NCBI RefSeq assembly: GCF_004341505.2
Contig: NZ_SLYP02000001.1
Span: 2,504,501 to 2,568,500 of the forward strand
DNA: 64,000 nucleotides
Origin: Sphingomonas sp. JUb134
GTDB taxonomy: Bacteria; Pseudomonadota; Alphaproteobacteria; Sphingomonadales; Sphingomonadaceae
Direction of reading: 5' to 3'
Part shown: positions 36,065 through 45,448 of the stretch, piece after piece
Position numbering within the stretch: the first letter of the stretch is position 1
Layout: the number at the start of each line of letters is the position of its first letter
Program-made: the position numbers and the translations under genes
Notes under the pieces: model-generated
What the model saw: the letters and a program-made list of their open reading frames with translations, nothing else
Told to the model about the DNA's origin: nothing
Databases searched by the model: none

Positions 36065-36775
36065 ATGACCGACAAGCCCCTTGCCGACCAGCTCGCGCTC
36101 GTGACGGGAGCCAGCCGCGGCATCGGCGCGGCGACGGCGCTCGCGCTCGCCGCGCAGGGTGCGCACGTGGTGCTGACCGCCCGTACGCCGGGCGGGCTCG
36201 AGGAAGTCGAGGAAGCGATCCACCAGGCAGGCGGCAGCGCGACGATCGCGCCGCTGGACTTGGCCGAGCCGGACGGCGTGGCGCGACTGGCAGCGGCGCT
36301 GGGCGAGCGCTGGCAGGCGCTCGACATGCTGGTGCTGAACGCCGCAATGCTGGGCACGCTGGGGCCGGTGAATGCGATCGACTTCAAGGAGATGTCGAAG
36401 CTGTTCACGCTCAACGTGACCGCGCAGGCAGCGCTGCTGGGCGCGTTTGGGCCGATGCTGCGCCAGGCGAAGAACGGCCGGGTCGTGGGGCTTACCTCCA
36501 GCGTCGCACGCACCCCGCGCGCCTACTGGGGGCTCTATGGATCGTCGAAGGCGGCGTTCGAGAACCTGCTGACCGCATTCGGCGCGGAAGTGCGCCAGCT
36601 GACGGCGATCCGCACCGCGATCGTCGATCCGGGCGCGACCCGCACCAAAATGCGCGCGCGCGCCTATCCGGGCGAGGCGCCGGAGAGCGTGAAGCCGCCG
36701 GAGGTAGTAGCGGAACGGATCGCGGCGCTGATGGTGTCGGGGTTCGAGACGGGGCATTTCGAGCGGGTCGACTGA
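36065..36775 (+). CDS. Short-chain dehydrogenase/reductase
   Basis: A 236-residue NAD(P)-dependent SDR: TGASRGIG (14-21) binds the cofactor, LVLNAAML is the NAG-like motif, then GLTSSVA (Ser) and YGSSKAAF (Tyr-x-x-x-Lys). The closest pattern is the YciK-like group, often beside purF in alphaproteobacteria. Substrate unknown. It follows purF by 46 bases and may be co-transcribed. Repeat C lies after its stop. Confidence 0.9.
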   Translation: MTDKPLADQLALVTGASRGIGAATALALAAQGAHVVLTARTPGGLEEVEEAIHQAGGSATIAPLDLAEPDGVARLAAALGERWQALDMLVLNAAMLGTLGPVNAIDFKEMSKLFTLNVTAQAALLGAFGPMLRQAKNGRVVGLTSSVARTPRAYWGLYGSSKAAFENLLTAFGAEVRQLTAIRTAIVDPGATRTKMRARAYPGEAPESVKPPEVVAERIAALMVSGFETGHFERVD

Positions 36776-36795
36776 GACGCTCGCGTCGCGCTGAC

Positions 36796-36873
36796 GTGCT
36801 CCTGCGCAGGCAGGAGCCTAGAGTTTCCGACGGTGACGCTTGTGGCCCTGGGCTCCTGCCTTCGCAGGAGCAC
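36796..36873 (+). repeat. Interspersed double-hairpin repeat, copy C (78 bp)
   Basis: A 78-base version with the same arms (GTGCTCCTGCGCAGGCAGGA on the left, GGCTCCTGCCTTCGCAGGAG on the right) but ten bases less in the middle than copies A and B. It fills the space between the convergent ends of the SDR gene and cfa, where it may end both transcripts. Confidence 0.85.
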
Positions 36874-36884
36874 GGTTGCGGTGG

Positions 36885-38123
36885 TTAGGCCCGCTTCACC
36901 AGCGTGACCTGGGCGACGTGGATGCCGCCACCGCGAAAGCCGCCTTCGCAGTACATCAGGTAATAGCGCCACAGGTTGGCGAAGCCGGGCGGAAAGTTGT
37001 CGGGGAGGTCGTCGGCTGTCTCGGCCGCGTCGAACGCGAGGCGCCAGCGGTAGAGCGTCTCGGCATAGTCCTGGCCGAAGCGGTGCTCGTCCTGCCAGGC
37101 GAGGCCCCGCGCCTCGGCAAGCGCACGGAAACGCTTGGTCGAAAGCAGCAGGCCGCCGGGGAAGATGTAGGCCTGGATGAAGTCGACGTTGTTCGCATAG
37201 GCATCGAACAGCGCGTCATCGATCGCGATATATTGGAGCGCGGCGCGGCCGCCCGGCTTCAGCCGCGCGGCAATCGCGTCCAGATAGGCCGGCCAATACT
37301 CCTGCCCCACCGCCTCGACCATCTCGATACTGGCGATGGCGTCGTAGCTGCCGGTGGCGTCGCGATAGTCGGTGAGCGACACCTCCATGCCGTCGAGCTT
37401 CGCATCGGCCATGCGCTGCTCGACGAACCGCTTCTGCTCGGACGAGAGGGTCAGGCCGTGGACCCGGCGACCGGCGCGGGCGGCGCGCTCGGCGAAGGAG
37501 CCCCAGCCGCAGCCGATCTCCAGGATCGTGTCGCCAGGCTTGGTCTCGGTGCGGTCGAGGATCGCCTGGAGCTTGCGACCTTGCGCCGCCTCCAGCGGAT
37601 CGGCGGGATCGGCGAACAGCGCGCTCGAATAGGTCATGCTGGGATCGAGCCAGGCGCGGTAGAAGTCGTTGCCCAGATCATAGTGGAACTGGATGTTGCG
37701 GCGGGCATTGGCGCGATGGTTGCGGCGCGACCAATGGGCGAAGCGCCGGACGATGCCGGTCAGCCGCCCCGCGCGGCCGACGTTGCCGAGCGCGCGGCCG
37801 TTGCGCATGAAAAGGTCGAACAGCGGCACGGGGTCGGGGCTCGACCAGTCGCCCGACACCCAGGCCTCGTACCAGCCCGCAGAGCCGCCGGTCGCGAGCC
37901 GCAGCATCGCACGCCAGCGGTGGAGCACCACCACTGCCACCGGCCCCTCGCCACGCCCGCCGAGCCGGACGGCACGGCCGCTCGGAAGCGTCGCTTCGAT
38001 GGCGCCGAACTCCAGGCCCTGGTCGATCCGGCCGAGCATCTGTTCGAACGCGGGCGCGAGCCAGCGGAGCGGATCGCGCGTTGCGGTCAGGGAAGAGGGC
38101 AAGGAAGAGCGGGGCGCGTGCAT
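36885..38123 (-). CDS. cfa: Cyclopropane-fatty-acyl-phospholipid synthase
   Basis: A 412-residue SAM-dependent enzyme that adds a methylene bridge to unsaturated acyl chains of membrane lipids. The SAM motif LEIGCGWGSFAERAAR, the substrate part NIQFHYDLGNDFY, MTYSSALF and YIFPGGLL are all conserved. Length is typical (E. coli 382). Its N-terminal lipid-binding region is present. Start codon ATG 38123. It is 53 bases downstream of the HDAC-like gene on the same strand, so they may share a transcript. Confidence 0.93.
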   Translation of the reverse strand: MHAPRSSLPSSLTATRDPLRWLAPAFEQMLGRIDQGLEFGAIEATLPSGRAVRLGGRGEGPVAVVVLHRWRAMLRLATGGSAGWYEAWVSGDWSSPDPVPLFDLFMRNGRALGNVGRAGRLTGIVRRFAHWSRRNHRANARRNIQFHYDLGNDFYRAWLDPSMTYSSALFADPADPLEAAQGRKLQAILDRTETKPGDTILEIGCGWGSFAERAARAGRRVHGLTLSSEQKRFVEQRMADAKLDGMEVSLTDYRDATGSYDAIASIEMVEAVGQEYWPAYLDAIAARLKPGGRAALQYIAIDDALFDAYANNVDFIQAYIFPGGLLLSTKRFRALAEARGLAWQDEHRFGQDYAETLYRWRLAFDAAETADDLPDNFPPGFANLWRYYLMYCEGGFRGGGIHVAQVTLVKRA

Positions 38124-38176
38124 GGCGCCCTACATGCACCTCCGCGCGATCACCGCAAGCCGTCCTGCTACCGACC

Positions 38177-39076
38177 TTATCCGGCGAAGACCCCGCCCAG
38201 CGTGAGGATCGAGGTGACATGCCGCTCCGACACCTCCATCGCATCGTCGCCGTAGCCGCCACCCAATGCGCTCGCGAGCGGGATGCCGCGGTCGCGCGCC
38301 AGCGTGGCCACCCAGCGATCCCGCCGGACCAGACCTTCGCGCGTAAGCGCGAGCCGGCCGAGCCGGTCGCCTGCGAACGGGTCCACCCCCGCCTGGTAGA
38401 GGATCAGGTCGGGCGCGAAGCCGTCGACGAGCGGGACCAGCGTCTGGGCCAGCACCGCGCAATATTCGTCGTCGCCGACTCCGTCCGCGAGCGGCACGTC
38501 GAGGGTCGAGCGCGCCTTTCGCACGGGGAAGTTCTTTTCCGCGTGGATGGAATAGGTGGCGAGCCCGGGCCGGCCCGCCAGCAGCGAGGCGGTGCCGTCG
38601 CCCTGGTGCACGTCGCAGTCGACCACCAGCACGCGCGCGGCCGCCCCCTCCTCCACCAGCCGGTTGGCGGCGATCGCCAGGTCGTTGAACACGCAAAAGC
38701 CGGCGCCAGTGTCGGCCAGCGCATGGTGGCTTCCGCCGGCGGTGTTCGCGGCAAAGCCGTGTTCGAGCGCGAGCCGGGCGGCGAGATAGGTGCCGCCGGG
38801 CACCGCCTGCGCGCGTGTCGCGACCTCGGCGGTGATCGGAAAGCCGATCCGGCGCGCCTTTTCCGGGGGGACGGCGAGCTCGATCACCTCCGCGACATAG
38901 CCGGGTTCGTGCACCGCCTCGATCCATTGGCGCGGCATCGGATCCGGCTGGTGCCAGTCGATCCCGGCTCCTTGCGCGCGCAGCAGGTCGCGGACCAGCC
39001 CGTTCTTGTTCCATTGATAGGTGCTGCGCGCCGGTGCGGGCGCGACGTAATCGGGGTGGTGGACGACGCGGATCAC
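38177..39076 (-). CDS. Histone-deacetylase-family hydrolase
   Basis: A 299-residue zinc amidohydrolase of the HDAC/acetylpolyamine type. Seen: GGSHHALADTGAGFCVFND (catalytic His pair), DCDVHQGDGT (zinc Asp and His), ADGVGDDEY, YQAGVDPFAGDRLG (third zinc ligand Asp) and GGGYGDD near the end. Bacterial members deacetylate polyamines or other small amides and proteins. Divergent from the esterase gene with 56 bases between. Confidence 0.9.
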   Translation of the reverse strand: MIRVVHHPDYVAPAPARSTYQWNKNGLVRDLLRAQGAGIDWHQPDPMPRQWIEAVHEPGYVAEVIELAVPPEKARRIGFPITAEVATRAQAVPGGTYLAARLALEHGFAANTAGGSHHALADTGAGFCVFNDLAIAANRLVEEGAAARVLVVDCDVHQGDGTASLLAGRPGLATYSIHAEKNFPVRKARSTLDVPLADGVGDDEYCAVLAQTLVPLVDGFAPDLILYQAGVDPFAGDRLGRLALTREGLVRRDRWVATLARDRGIPLASALGGGYGDDAMEVSERHVTSILTLGGVFAG

Positions 39077-39132
39077 GCTTCATAGGTAAGCACACGCACC
39101 GCGGCCGCAACGCCGCGCCACAGGAGAGCGCC

Positions 39133-40104
39133 TTGACCGTTTTCGTCCGCCCCGACGTCCGCGCCTTCCTCGGCTATCTCGAGAACATGCCGGGCCCGCG
39201 CATGCATGAGCTGGAGCCCGCTGCCGCACGCGCACAGCTCCTTGCGACCAAGGACGTGGCGGACCTCCCGACGGGAACGCTGGCGGTGGTCCGCGACTGC
39301 ACCATTCCCGCGCCGCACGGCGACCTGCGCGCCCGCCTGTTCGACGCGCGTCCCTCGCGGGAGCCCGGGCCCGTGGTGCTGTTCCTGCACGGCGGCGGCT
39401 TCGTGATCGGCGACCTCGACTCGCATGCGAGCCTTTGTGCGGAGATCGCGCGGATGCTCGACCTGCCGGTGGTGGCGCTCGACTATCGGCTTGCGCCCGA
39501 GCACCCCTGGCCGGCGGCGCCTGACGACGCCGAAACCGCCGCGCGCTGGCTGGCGGCCGGACCGGCCGTGCTGGAGCGCGGCGTGACGAGCCTGGTGCTG
39601 GCCGGCGACAGTGCGGGCGGCGCGCTGGCGATCGTCACCGCCATGGCGCTGCGCGATCGGCCCGCGGCGGCGCCGGTGATCGCGCAGTGGCCGATCTATC
39701 CCGTGACGGACATCACCCGCGAATATCCGTCCCACGCCGAGTTCGCCGACCGCTATCTGCTGACCCGCGAGTCGCTCGCCTGGTTCGGCGAGGCGTATCG
39801 GGCAGAGCGCGCGAGCCTGCGCGCCTCACCGCTGCTGGGCGACATGGCGGAGATGCCGCCCGCGCTGGTGCTGACCGCCGGGCTCGATCCGTTGCGAGAT
39901 CAGGGCCGCACCTATGCAGCGGCGCTCGCCCAGGTGGGCGTCGCCGTCACCTATCGCGAGGCGCGGGGCAATGTGCATGGGTTCCTCAACCTGCGCCGCG
40001 CGATCCCGTCGAGCCAGGGCGACCTTGCCGGCGCGCTGGTGGCGCTGCGCCAGATCATCACCGAGGCGGAGGCCGAGCGCGTCCTGGCGCAGGCGGCCGG
40101 CTGA
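39133..40104 (+). CDS. HSL-family alpha/beta hydrolase (esterase)
   Basis: A 323-residue hormone-sensitive-lipase-type esterase. Oxyanion motif FLHGGGFVIGD, nucleophile GDSAGGALA, acid in GLDPLRDQG and His in NVHGFLN. Such enzymes hydrolyse short-chain esters. TTG start at 39133, seven bases after AGGAG, best fits the ribosome site; an ATG exists at 39187 but would remove conserved N-terminal residues. It is followed by rppH after 42 bases. Confidence 0.88.
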   Translation: MTVFVRPDVRAFLGYLENMPGPRMHELEPAAARAQLLATKDVADLPTGTLAVVRDCTIPAPHGDLRARLFDARPSREPGPVVLFLHGGGFVIGDLDSHASLCAEIARMLDLPVVALDYRLAPEHPWPAAPDDAETAARWLAAGPAVLERGVTSLVLAGDSAGGALAIVTAMALRDRPAAAPVIAQWPIYPVTDITREYPSHAEFADRYLLTRESLAWFGEAYRAERASLRASPLLGDMAEMPPALVLTAGLDPLRDQGRTYAAALAQVGVAVTYREARGNVHGFLNLRRAIPSSQGDLAGALVALRQIITEAEAERVLAQAAG

Positions 40105-40146
40105 GCCCCTCGACTTGGCCGCGGCCGCACCGCTAGGAGACATGCC

Positions 40147-40635
40147 ATGAACGAGACCACCCTTCCCTACCGGCCCTGTGCGGGCGTCATGCTGATCAAC
40201 CGCGACGGCCGCGTGTTCGTCGGCCAGCGGATCGATTCCACGCTGGAGGCCTGGCAGATGCCGCAGGGCGGGATCGATCCGGGCGAGGATGCGCTGGAAG
40301 CGGCGCTGCGCGAGCTGCGCGAAGAGACGGGCGTGCAGCCGGACAAGGTCTCGCTGATCGGCGAGGCGCCGGAAGAGCTCACCTACGACCTGCCGGACGA
40401 CATGATCGGCAAGGTCTGGGGCGGCAATTATCGCGGGCAGCGCCAGCGCTGGTTCGCCTTCCGCTTCGAGGGCGAGGAGCAGGACATCGACATCGCGACG
40501 CCCGAGCCGGAGTTCCGCGCCTGGCGCTGGGCCGAGCCGGAGGAGCTGCCGGAGGCGATCGTCGGCTTCAAGCGTGCGCTGTACGAGCGGCTGCTGGAGC
40601 TGTTCGCCGAGCCGCTAGGCCGTACCGCGCGCTGA
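40147..40635 (+). CDS. rppH: RNA pyrophosphohydrolase (Nudix)
   Basis: A 162-residue Nudix hydrolase that removes pyrophosphate from the 5' end of mRNA, starting decay. The Nudix box is GGIDPGEDALEAALRELREETG, ordered as G-x5-E-x7-REUXEE-x-G-U, beginning at residue 41. YRPCAGVML and QRWFAFRFEG match the RppH subgroup. A ribosome site AGGAGA precedes the ATG. Confidence 0.95.
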   Translation: MNETTLPYRPCAGVMLINRDGRVFVGQRIDSTLEAWQMPQGGIDPGEDALEAALRELREETGVQPDKVSLIGEAPEELTYDLPDDMIGKVWGGNYRGQRQRWFAFRFEGEEQDIDIATPEPEFRAWRWAEPEELPEAIVGFKRALYERLLELFAEPLGRTAR

Positions 40636-40697
40636 CGCGACGGAGCGAGTCGGAAGGCGGGTTCACCTCTCGCTGCATTGCAGCTAAGGACAGGCGC

Positions 40698-41618
40698 GTG
40701 ATCAAGGCTGCGTATCTTTTCCTTGCCGCACCGCTCCTGCTGGCAAATGCCGCGCCGCCGGCTGCCGCCAAGAAGGACGCGCCGATCCCCGAGCAGCTCA
40801 AGATGATGCTCGATGCCGCCATGGCATCGGGCAACGAGGGCGAGGTCGCGACGCTGGTCAAATATTCGCGGATCGCAGCGCCGGACAGCATCGACCTGGT
40901 CCGCGAGATCACCGGCAAGTGGACGGCCGATCGTGCTGCCCAACGCACCCGCGAGCTCCAGGAATCCTCGTTCTTCGCGCTGGTGAAGGGGCGTGCGGAA
41001 CTCGGCGGCTATGCGAGTTCGGGCAACACCGACAATTTCGGCGCGACCGGCGTGCTGGACCTGTCGCGCGAGGGTTTCCGCTGGCGCCACAAGCTGCGCC
41101 TGCAGCTCGACTATCAAAAGGCGAACGGCGTCACGAACCGGGAATATTATCTCGCCGCCTATGAGCCGAACTACAAGGTCGACGACCGGCTCTACGTCTA
41201 CGGCTCGACGCAGTTCGAGAGCGACCGGTTCGTCGGGTACAACAGCCGCTTCTCGGCCTCGGCAGGTGCCGGTTACAGCGCGATCAAGCGGCCGGCGTTG
41301 ACCCTGGACCTGGAACTCGGCCCCGCGTTTCGTCAGACCGACTTCACCGACGAGACGCAGGAAAGCAGCCTTGCCGCACGCGGTTCGGTCGATTTCGACT
41401 GGCGCCTGACCCCCGCGCTGACGCTGCGCCAGGACGCCTCCGCCTATCTCGCCGCGCAGGCGAACAGCACGGTCAGCAGCACCACGGCGGTCGACGCCAA
41501 GCTGCTGGGGCCGCTCTCCGCGCAGGTCTCCTATGCGGTGCGATACGAAAGCCGGCCGCCCGAAGGCAGCGTCACCACCGACACCACCACCCGCGCCTCG
41601 TTGGTCTATTCCTTTTAG
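40698..41618 (+). CDS. DUF481 outer-membrane protein (YdiY-like)
   Basis: A 306-residue exported protein with a signal peptide (about 1-24, cut after AAA). The second half is a DUF481 beta-barrel (from about 95): LGGYASSGNTDNFGATGVLDL, KLRLQLDYQKANG, YYLAAYEPNYKVDDRLYVYG, ending in Phe (SLVYSF), which signals the outer-membrane insertion machinery. GTG start, five bases after AAGGA at 40686-40690. DUF481 proteins respond to salt or antimicrobial stress in some species; function unknown. Confidence 0.85.
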   Translation: MIKAAYLFLAAPLLLANAAPPAAAKKDAPIPEQLKMMLDAAMASGNEGEVATLVKYSRIAAPDSIDLVREITGKWTADRAAQRTRELQESSFFALVKGRAELGGYASSGNTDNFGATGVLDLSREGFRWRHKLRLQLDYQKANGVTNREYYLAAYEPNYKVDDRLYVYGSTQFESDRFVGYNSRFSASAGAGYSAIKRPALTLDLELGPAFRQTDFTDETQESSLAARGSVDFDWRLTPALTLRQDASAYLAAQANSTVSSTTAVDAKLLGPLSAQVSYAVRYESRPPEGSVTTDTTTRASLVYSF

Positions 41619-41660
41619 GCCCCGTTCCTTCCGAGGCGGAACCGCGCTAGCCTCGCACCC

Positions 41661-42869
41661 ATGGATGTTCTTACAAGCGCGGAAGCCACCGTTGTCGAAC
41701 GGGCGCGCGCTGCCCCGATGCTGGCGCACCTCGAACCCTGGGTCGCGGTAAACAGCGGCACGCGCAATCTCGCCGGGCTGGCGCGGATGGCGCAACTGCT
41801 GTCGGACGCCTTTTCCGTACTTCCCGGCGGGATCGCGCTGATCAAGCCGGACCCGGTCGAGGCGATCTCCGCCAGCGGGCGGCTGCAACCGATCGAGCAC
41901 GGACGCCACCTGCTGCTGACGGTGCGGCCACAGGCGTCGATCCAGCTGCTGTTCGCCGGCCACATGGACACGGTGTACCCGGCGGACCACCCGTTCCAGA
42001 AGATGCGGGTGCGCGAGGATGGCGCGCTGAACGGCCCCGGCGTCGCCGACATGAAGGGCGGCCTGGCGGTGATGCTCGCCGCGCTGGAAGCGATCGAGAA
42101 TTCGGGCTTTGCCGGGCGGTTGGGTTACCAGGTCGTCATCAATTCCGACGAGGAGACGGGCTCGCTCTCCTCCGCACCGCTGATCGCGCGGGCGGCGCGC
42201 GGCAAGGCCGCCGCCTTCGTCTACGAGCCCTCGCTTGCGGACGGAACGCTGGCGGGTGCCCGCGGCGGCACGGGCAACTTCTCCCTCGCGGTGACGGGGC
42301 GCAGCGCCCATGCGGGCCGCAATCCGGAAGAAGGCCGCAACGCGCTGGTGGCGGCGGCCGAGCTCGCGCTGCGGCTGGCGGATGCGGCGGGGGATGGCCT
42401 CACCGTCAATCCGGCGCGGATCGACGGCGGCAGCCCTAACAACGTCGTGCCGGAACATGCGGTGCTGCGCGTCAACTTCCGCCCCGCCTCGCTCGACGCG
42501 GCGGCGCGCGCGCAGGCGGCGCTGGATGCTGCCGCCACCGAGGTCGCCGCGGGGCACGACGTGTGCGTCGAGTGCCACGGCAGCTTCAACCGGCCCCCCA
42601 AGCCGATCGATGCCGCCGCCGAGCGCCTGTTCGGGCTGGTCCGCGATGCGGGCCAGAGCCTGGGGCTTTCGGTCGGCTGGCGCGACACCGGTGGCGTGTG
42701 CGACGGCAACAACATCGCCGCATGCGGCGTGCCGGTGGTCGACACCATGGGCGTACGCGGCGGCGCCATCCATTCGCCGGAGGAATATATGCTGCCCGAC
42801 AGCCTTGCCGAGCGCGCCGCGCTTTCGGCACTTTCGATCCTGCGGCTGGTCGAGCGGGGGAGCGCATGA
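41661..42869 (+). CDS. M20 family metallopeptidase / amidohydrolase coupled to astAB
   Basis: A 402-residue zinc hydrolase of the M20/ArgE/carboxypeptidase G2 type. Zinc ligands: GHMDTV, ADMKGG and the catalytic Glu pair in DEETGS; the dimerisation domain has GRSAHAGRNPEEG. Its stop overlaps the astA ATG (ATGA), so it belongs to arginine degradation. A likely job is hydrolysis of an N-acyl amino acid such as N-succinylglutamate in place of AstE, but this is an inference. Confidence 0.85.
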   Translation: MDVLTSAEATVVERARAAPMLAHLEPWVAVNSGTRNLAGLARMAQLLSDAFSVLPGGIALIKPDPVEAISASGRLQPIEHGRHLLLTVRPQASIQLLFAGHMDTVYPADHPFQKMRVREDGALNGPGVADMKGGLAVMLAALEAIENSGFAGRLGYQVVINSDEETGSLSSAPLIARAARGKAAAFVYEPSLADGTLAGARGGTGNFSLAVTGRSAHAGRNPEEGRNALVAAAELALRLADAAGDGLTVNPARIDGGSPNNVVPEHAVLRVNFRPASLDAAARAQAALDAAATEVAAGHDVCVECHGSFNRPPKPIDAAAERLFGLVRDAGQSLGLSVGWRDTGGVCDGNNIAACGVPVVDTMGVRGGAIHSPEEYMLPDSLAERAALSALSILRLVERGSA

Positions 42870-43882
42870 GCTTTCGCATCCGCGCCGCCCGCGACGAGGA
42901 CCTGCAGCACCTCTATGAAATGGCGAAGCTGACCGGCGGCGGCTTCACCAACCTGCCCCCCGACAAGCCCGCCCTGCGGGCGAAGCTGGAGCGGAGCCAC
43001 GCCGCCTTTGCGCGCGACGCCGACAGCCTGGAAGACGAGCTGTTCGTGCTGGTTCTGGAGAATGCGGAGACGCAGGAGGTGCGCGGCACCTGCCAGATCT
43101 TCACCCAGGTCGGGCAGCACTGGCCCTTCTACTCCTATCGGGTCGCGACCCTCACCAAGCACAGCGAGGCGCTGCGCCGGACCTTCCGTGCCGAGATCCT
43201 CAACCTGGTGAACGACCTGGAGGGCGCGAGCGAGGTCGGCGGGCTGTTCCTGCACCCGGGCGAGCGCGCGGGCGGGCTCGGGCTGCTGCTGGCGCGCAGC
43301 CGCTACCTGTTCATCAAGGCGCATCGCCAGCGCTTTGCCGACCGTATCCTGGCGGAGCTGCGGGGCGTAATCGACGAGGCGGGCGGGTCGCCCTTCTGGG
43401 ACGGAGTGGCGGGGCGCTTCTTCGGCATGAGCTTCCAGGAAGCGGACCAGTTCAACGCGATCCACGGCAACCAGTTCATCGCCGACCTGATGCCCAAGCA
43501 TCCGGTCTACACGGCGATGCTGCCGGAGAATGCGCGGTCGGTGATCGGCCTCCCCCACCCCTCCGGCCGCGCCGCGATGCGGATGCTGGAGCGCGAAGGC
43601 TTCCACTATGAGAACTACGTCGACATCTTCGACGGCGGCCCGACGATGACCGCGCGGACCGACCAGGTGGCGACCATCCGCAACGCGCGGCAGGTGCGCG
43701 TGGCCGAGCTGGGCGGCGATGGGGAGCCGATGCTGGTTTCGGCCGGGCGGCTGGAGCATTTCCGCGTGGCGCTGGGCCAGGTGCGTGCGGCCGACGCCGG
43801 CGACGTGCTGCTCGACCCCGACTGTGCCGCATTGCTGGGCGTTGAGGCCGGCGACCAGGTGACGGTGGTGGAGCGCGACTGA
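42866..43882 (+). CDS. astA: Arginine N-succinyltransferase
   Basis: A 338-residue GNAT-type enzyme that moves succinyl from succinyl-CoA to the alpha-amino group of arginine, the first step of the AST pathway. Order FRIRAARDEDLQHLY, CQIFTQVGQHWPFYSY, LFLHPGERAGGLGLLLARS and GMSFQEADQFNAIHGNQFIA is as in the family (E. coli 344 residues). The ATG overlaps the M20 stop; the TGA overlaps the astB start by one base (TGATG). Confidence 0.95.
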   Translation: MSFRIRAARDEDLQHLYEMAKLTGGGFTNLPPDKPALRAKLERSHAAFARDADSLEDELFVLVLENAETQEVRGTCQIFTQVGQHWPFYSYRVATLTKHSEALRRTFRAEILNLVNDLEGASEVGGLFLHPGERAGGLGLLLARSRYLFIKAHRQRFADRILAELRGVIDEAGGSPFWDGVAGRFFGMSFQEADQFNAIHGNQFIADLMPKHPVYTAMLPENARSVIGLPHPSGRAAMRMLEREGFHYENYVDIFDGGPTMTARTDQVATIRNARQVRVAELGGDGEPMLVSAGRLEHFRVALGQVRAADAGDVLLDPDCAALLGVEAGDQVTVVERD

Positions 43883-45138
43883 TGGCCGTGCGGGAGATCA
43901 ACTTCGACGGGATCGTCGGGCCGAGCCACAATTATGCGGGGCTGAGCCACGGCAACCTGGCCGCGACCCGCAATGCGGGTGCGGTCTCGCATCCGCGCGC
44001 GGCGGCGTTGCAGGGCATCGCCAAGATGCGCGCCAACCTCGCCCTCGGCCTGGCGCAGGGGATCCTGCTGCCGCACCCGCGGCCGGATCATCGCTGGCTG
44101 GCGGCACTGGCCACCGACTATGCGGCGGCACCTGCGCACCTGAAGGCGCAGGCGCTGTCGGCCTCGGCGATGTGGGCGGCCAATGCTGCCACCGTCTCCC
44201 CTGCCCCCGATACGGCCGATGGCCGCTGTCATCTCAGCGTCGCCAACCTCGTCACCATGGCGCATCGCAGCCACGAGTGGCCCGCGACGCTGGCACAGCT
44301 GCGGCTCGCCTTCGCGCATGAGAGCTTTGCGGTGCATCCGCCCGTGCCGGCGCCGTTCGGGGACGAAGGCGCGGCGAACCACATGCGGCTCTCGGCAGGC
44401 CATGGCCAGCCGGGCGTCGAGGTATTCGTCTATGGCGTTGCCGGCGGGCCCTTCCCCGCCCGCCAGCATCGCGAGGCGAGCGCGGCGGTAGCGCGGGCGC
44501 ATGGCCTGGACCCGACCCGCACCTTGTTCGTGCAGCAATCGGACGCGGCAATCGCGGCCGGCGCCTTCCACAACGACGTGGTGGCCGTGGCGAACGAGCG
44601 CGTGCTGTTCTGCCATGAACAGGCCTTCGCCGATGCGCCCGGCTTCTACGCCGAACTCCGCCGGCTGCTGCCGGAGGTGGAGATCGTCGAGGTGCCCGCG
44701 GCCCGCGTGCCGCTGGAGGATGCGATCGCCTCCTACCTGTTCAACGCGCAGCTGGTGACGCTGCCGGATGGGGTGCAGGCGCTGGTGCTGCCGGAGGAAG
44801 CACGGGCGACGCCATCGGTGTGGAACTGGTTGCAGGAGCATGTCGCGGGCAATGGCCCGATCCGCCGGCTGGAAGTAGTCGACGTTCGCGAGTCGATGGC
44901 GAACGGCGGCGGCCCCGCCTGCCTGCGCCTGCGCGTCGTCGCCGATCCCGCGACGATCGACCCGCGGTTCCTGGTGGACGAGGCAAAGCTCGACAGGATT
45001 GCGGAGGTCGTCTGCAGCCATTGGCCGGAGACGATCGCGCATGACGCCATCGCGGATCCGGCTCTGATCGAGCAGATCGAGACCGCACGAGGAGCGCTGC
45101 TCGAAACGCTCGAACTTGTCGAATTAACTTACAGTTAA
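43882..45138 (+). CDS. astB: N-succinylarginine dihydrolase
   Basis: A 418-residue penta-alpha-beta-propeller amidinotransferase-fold enzyme that removes two ammonia molecules from succinylarginine to give succinylornithine. Conserved INFDGIVGPSHNYAGLS at the start, HNDVVAVANERVLF, and the catalytic Cys in NGGGPACLRLR. A little shorter than E. coli AstB (447). astC, astD and astE are not in this window; they may lie elsewhere. Confidence 0.95.
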   Translation: MAVREINFDGIVGPSHNYAGLSHGNLAATRNAGAVSHPRAAALQGIAKMRANLALGLAQGILLPHPRPDHRWLAALATDYAAAPAHLKAQALSASAMWAANAATVSPAPDTADGRCHLSVANLVTMAHRSHEWPATLAQLRLAFAHESFAVHPPVPAPFGDEGAANHMRLSAGHGQPGVEVFVYGVAGGPFPARQHREASAAVARAHGLDPTRTLFVQQSDAAIAAGAFHNDVVAVANERVLFCHEQAFADAPGFYAELRRLLPEVEIVEVPAARVPLEDAIASYLFNAQLVTLPDGVQALVLPEEARATPSVWNWLQEHVAGNGPIRRLEVVDVRESMANGGGPACLRLRVVADPATIDPRFLVDEAKLDRIAEVVCSHWPETIAHDAIADPALIEQIETARGALLETLELVELTYS

Positions 45139-45202
45139 CTACGCCGCACCAAGCGGAGGCGCAGTTTTCCGCTACTGGCACGGGGCTTGCTACGCGCCCG
45201 CC

Positions 45203-45412
45203 ATGTGGAACCGCGTCACCCGCCTGTTCACGATCAAGACCAAGTTCGAGGCCTATCTAGTGATCTACGGCCTAGGCATGGGCGCCGTCGAGCGCGGGCT
45301 GAACTATGTCGAGCAGTATCCCGGCGCCGGGGGATGGGCGTTGTTCACCCTTTGCCCGGTCGCGGTGTTCATGGCCGGCGGGCGCATCCTCGACTCCGTC
45401 GAGGCGCGCTGA
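45203..45412 (+). CDS. Small conserved membrane protein
   Basis: A 69-residue protein with two likely helices (about 15-34 and 44-62): TKFEAYLVIYGLGMGAVERG and GWALFTLCPVAVFMAGG. No family function is known. It starts 64 bases after astB and carries codon usage like its neighbours. It ends 36 bases from the convergent dgoA stop. Confidence 0.7.
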   Translation: MWNRVTRLFTIKTKFEAYLVIYGLGMGAVERGLNYVEQYPGAGGWALFTLCPVAVFMAGGRILDSVEAR

Positions 45413-45448
45413 AGACCTCTAACGGATGCGCCGCTGCCGGCATGTATG

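Noticed and set aside
45206-45227. GGAAC followed by TGTT inside the start of the 69-residue membrane protein
   Set aside because: It lies within coding sequence with a wrong -10 and short spacing.
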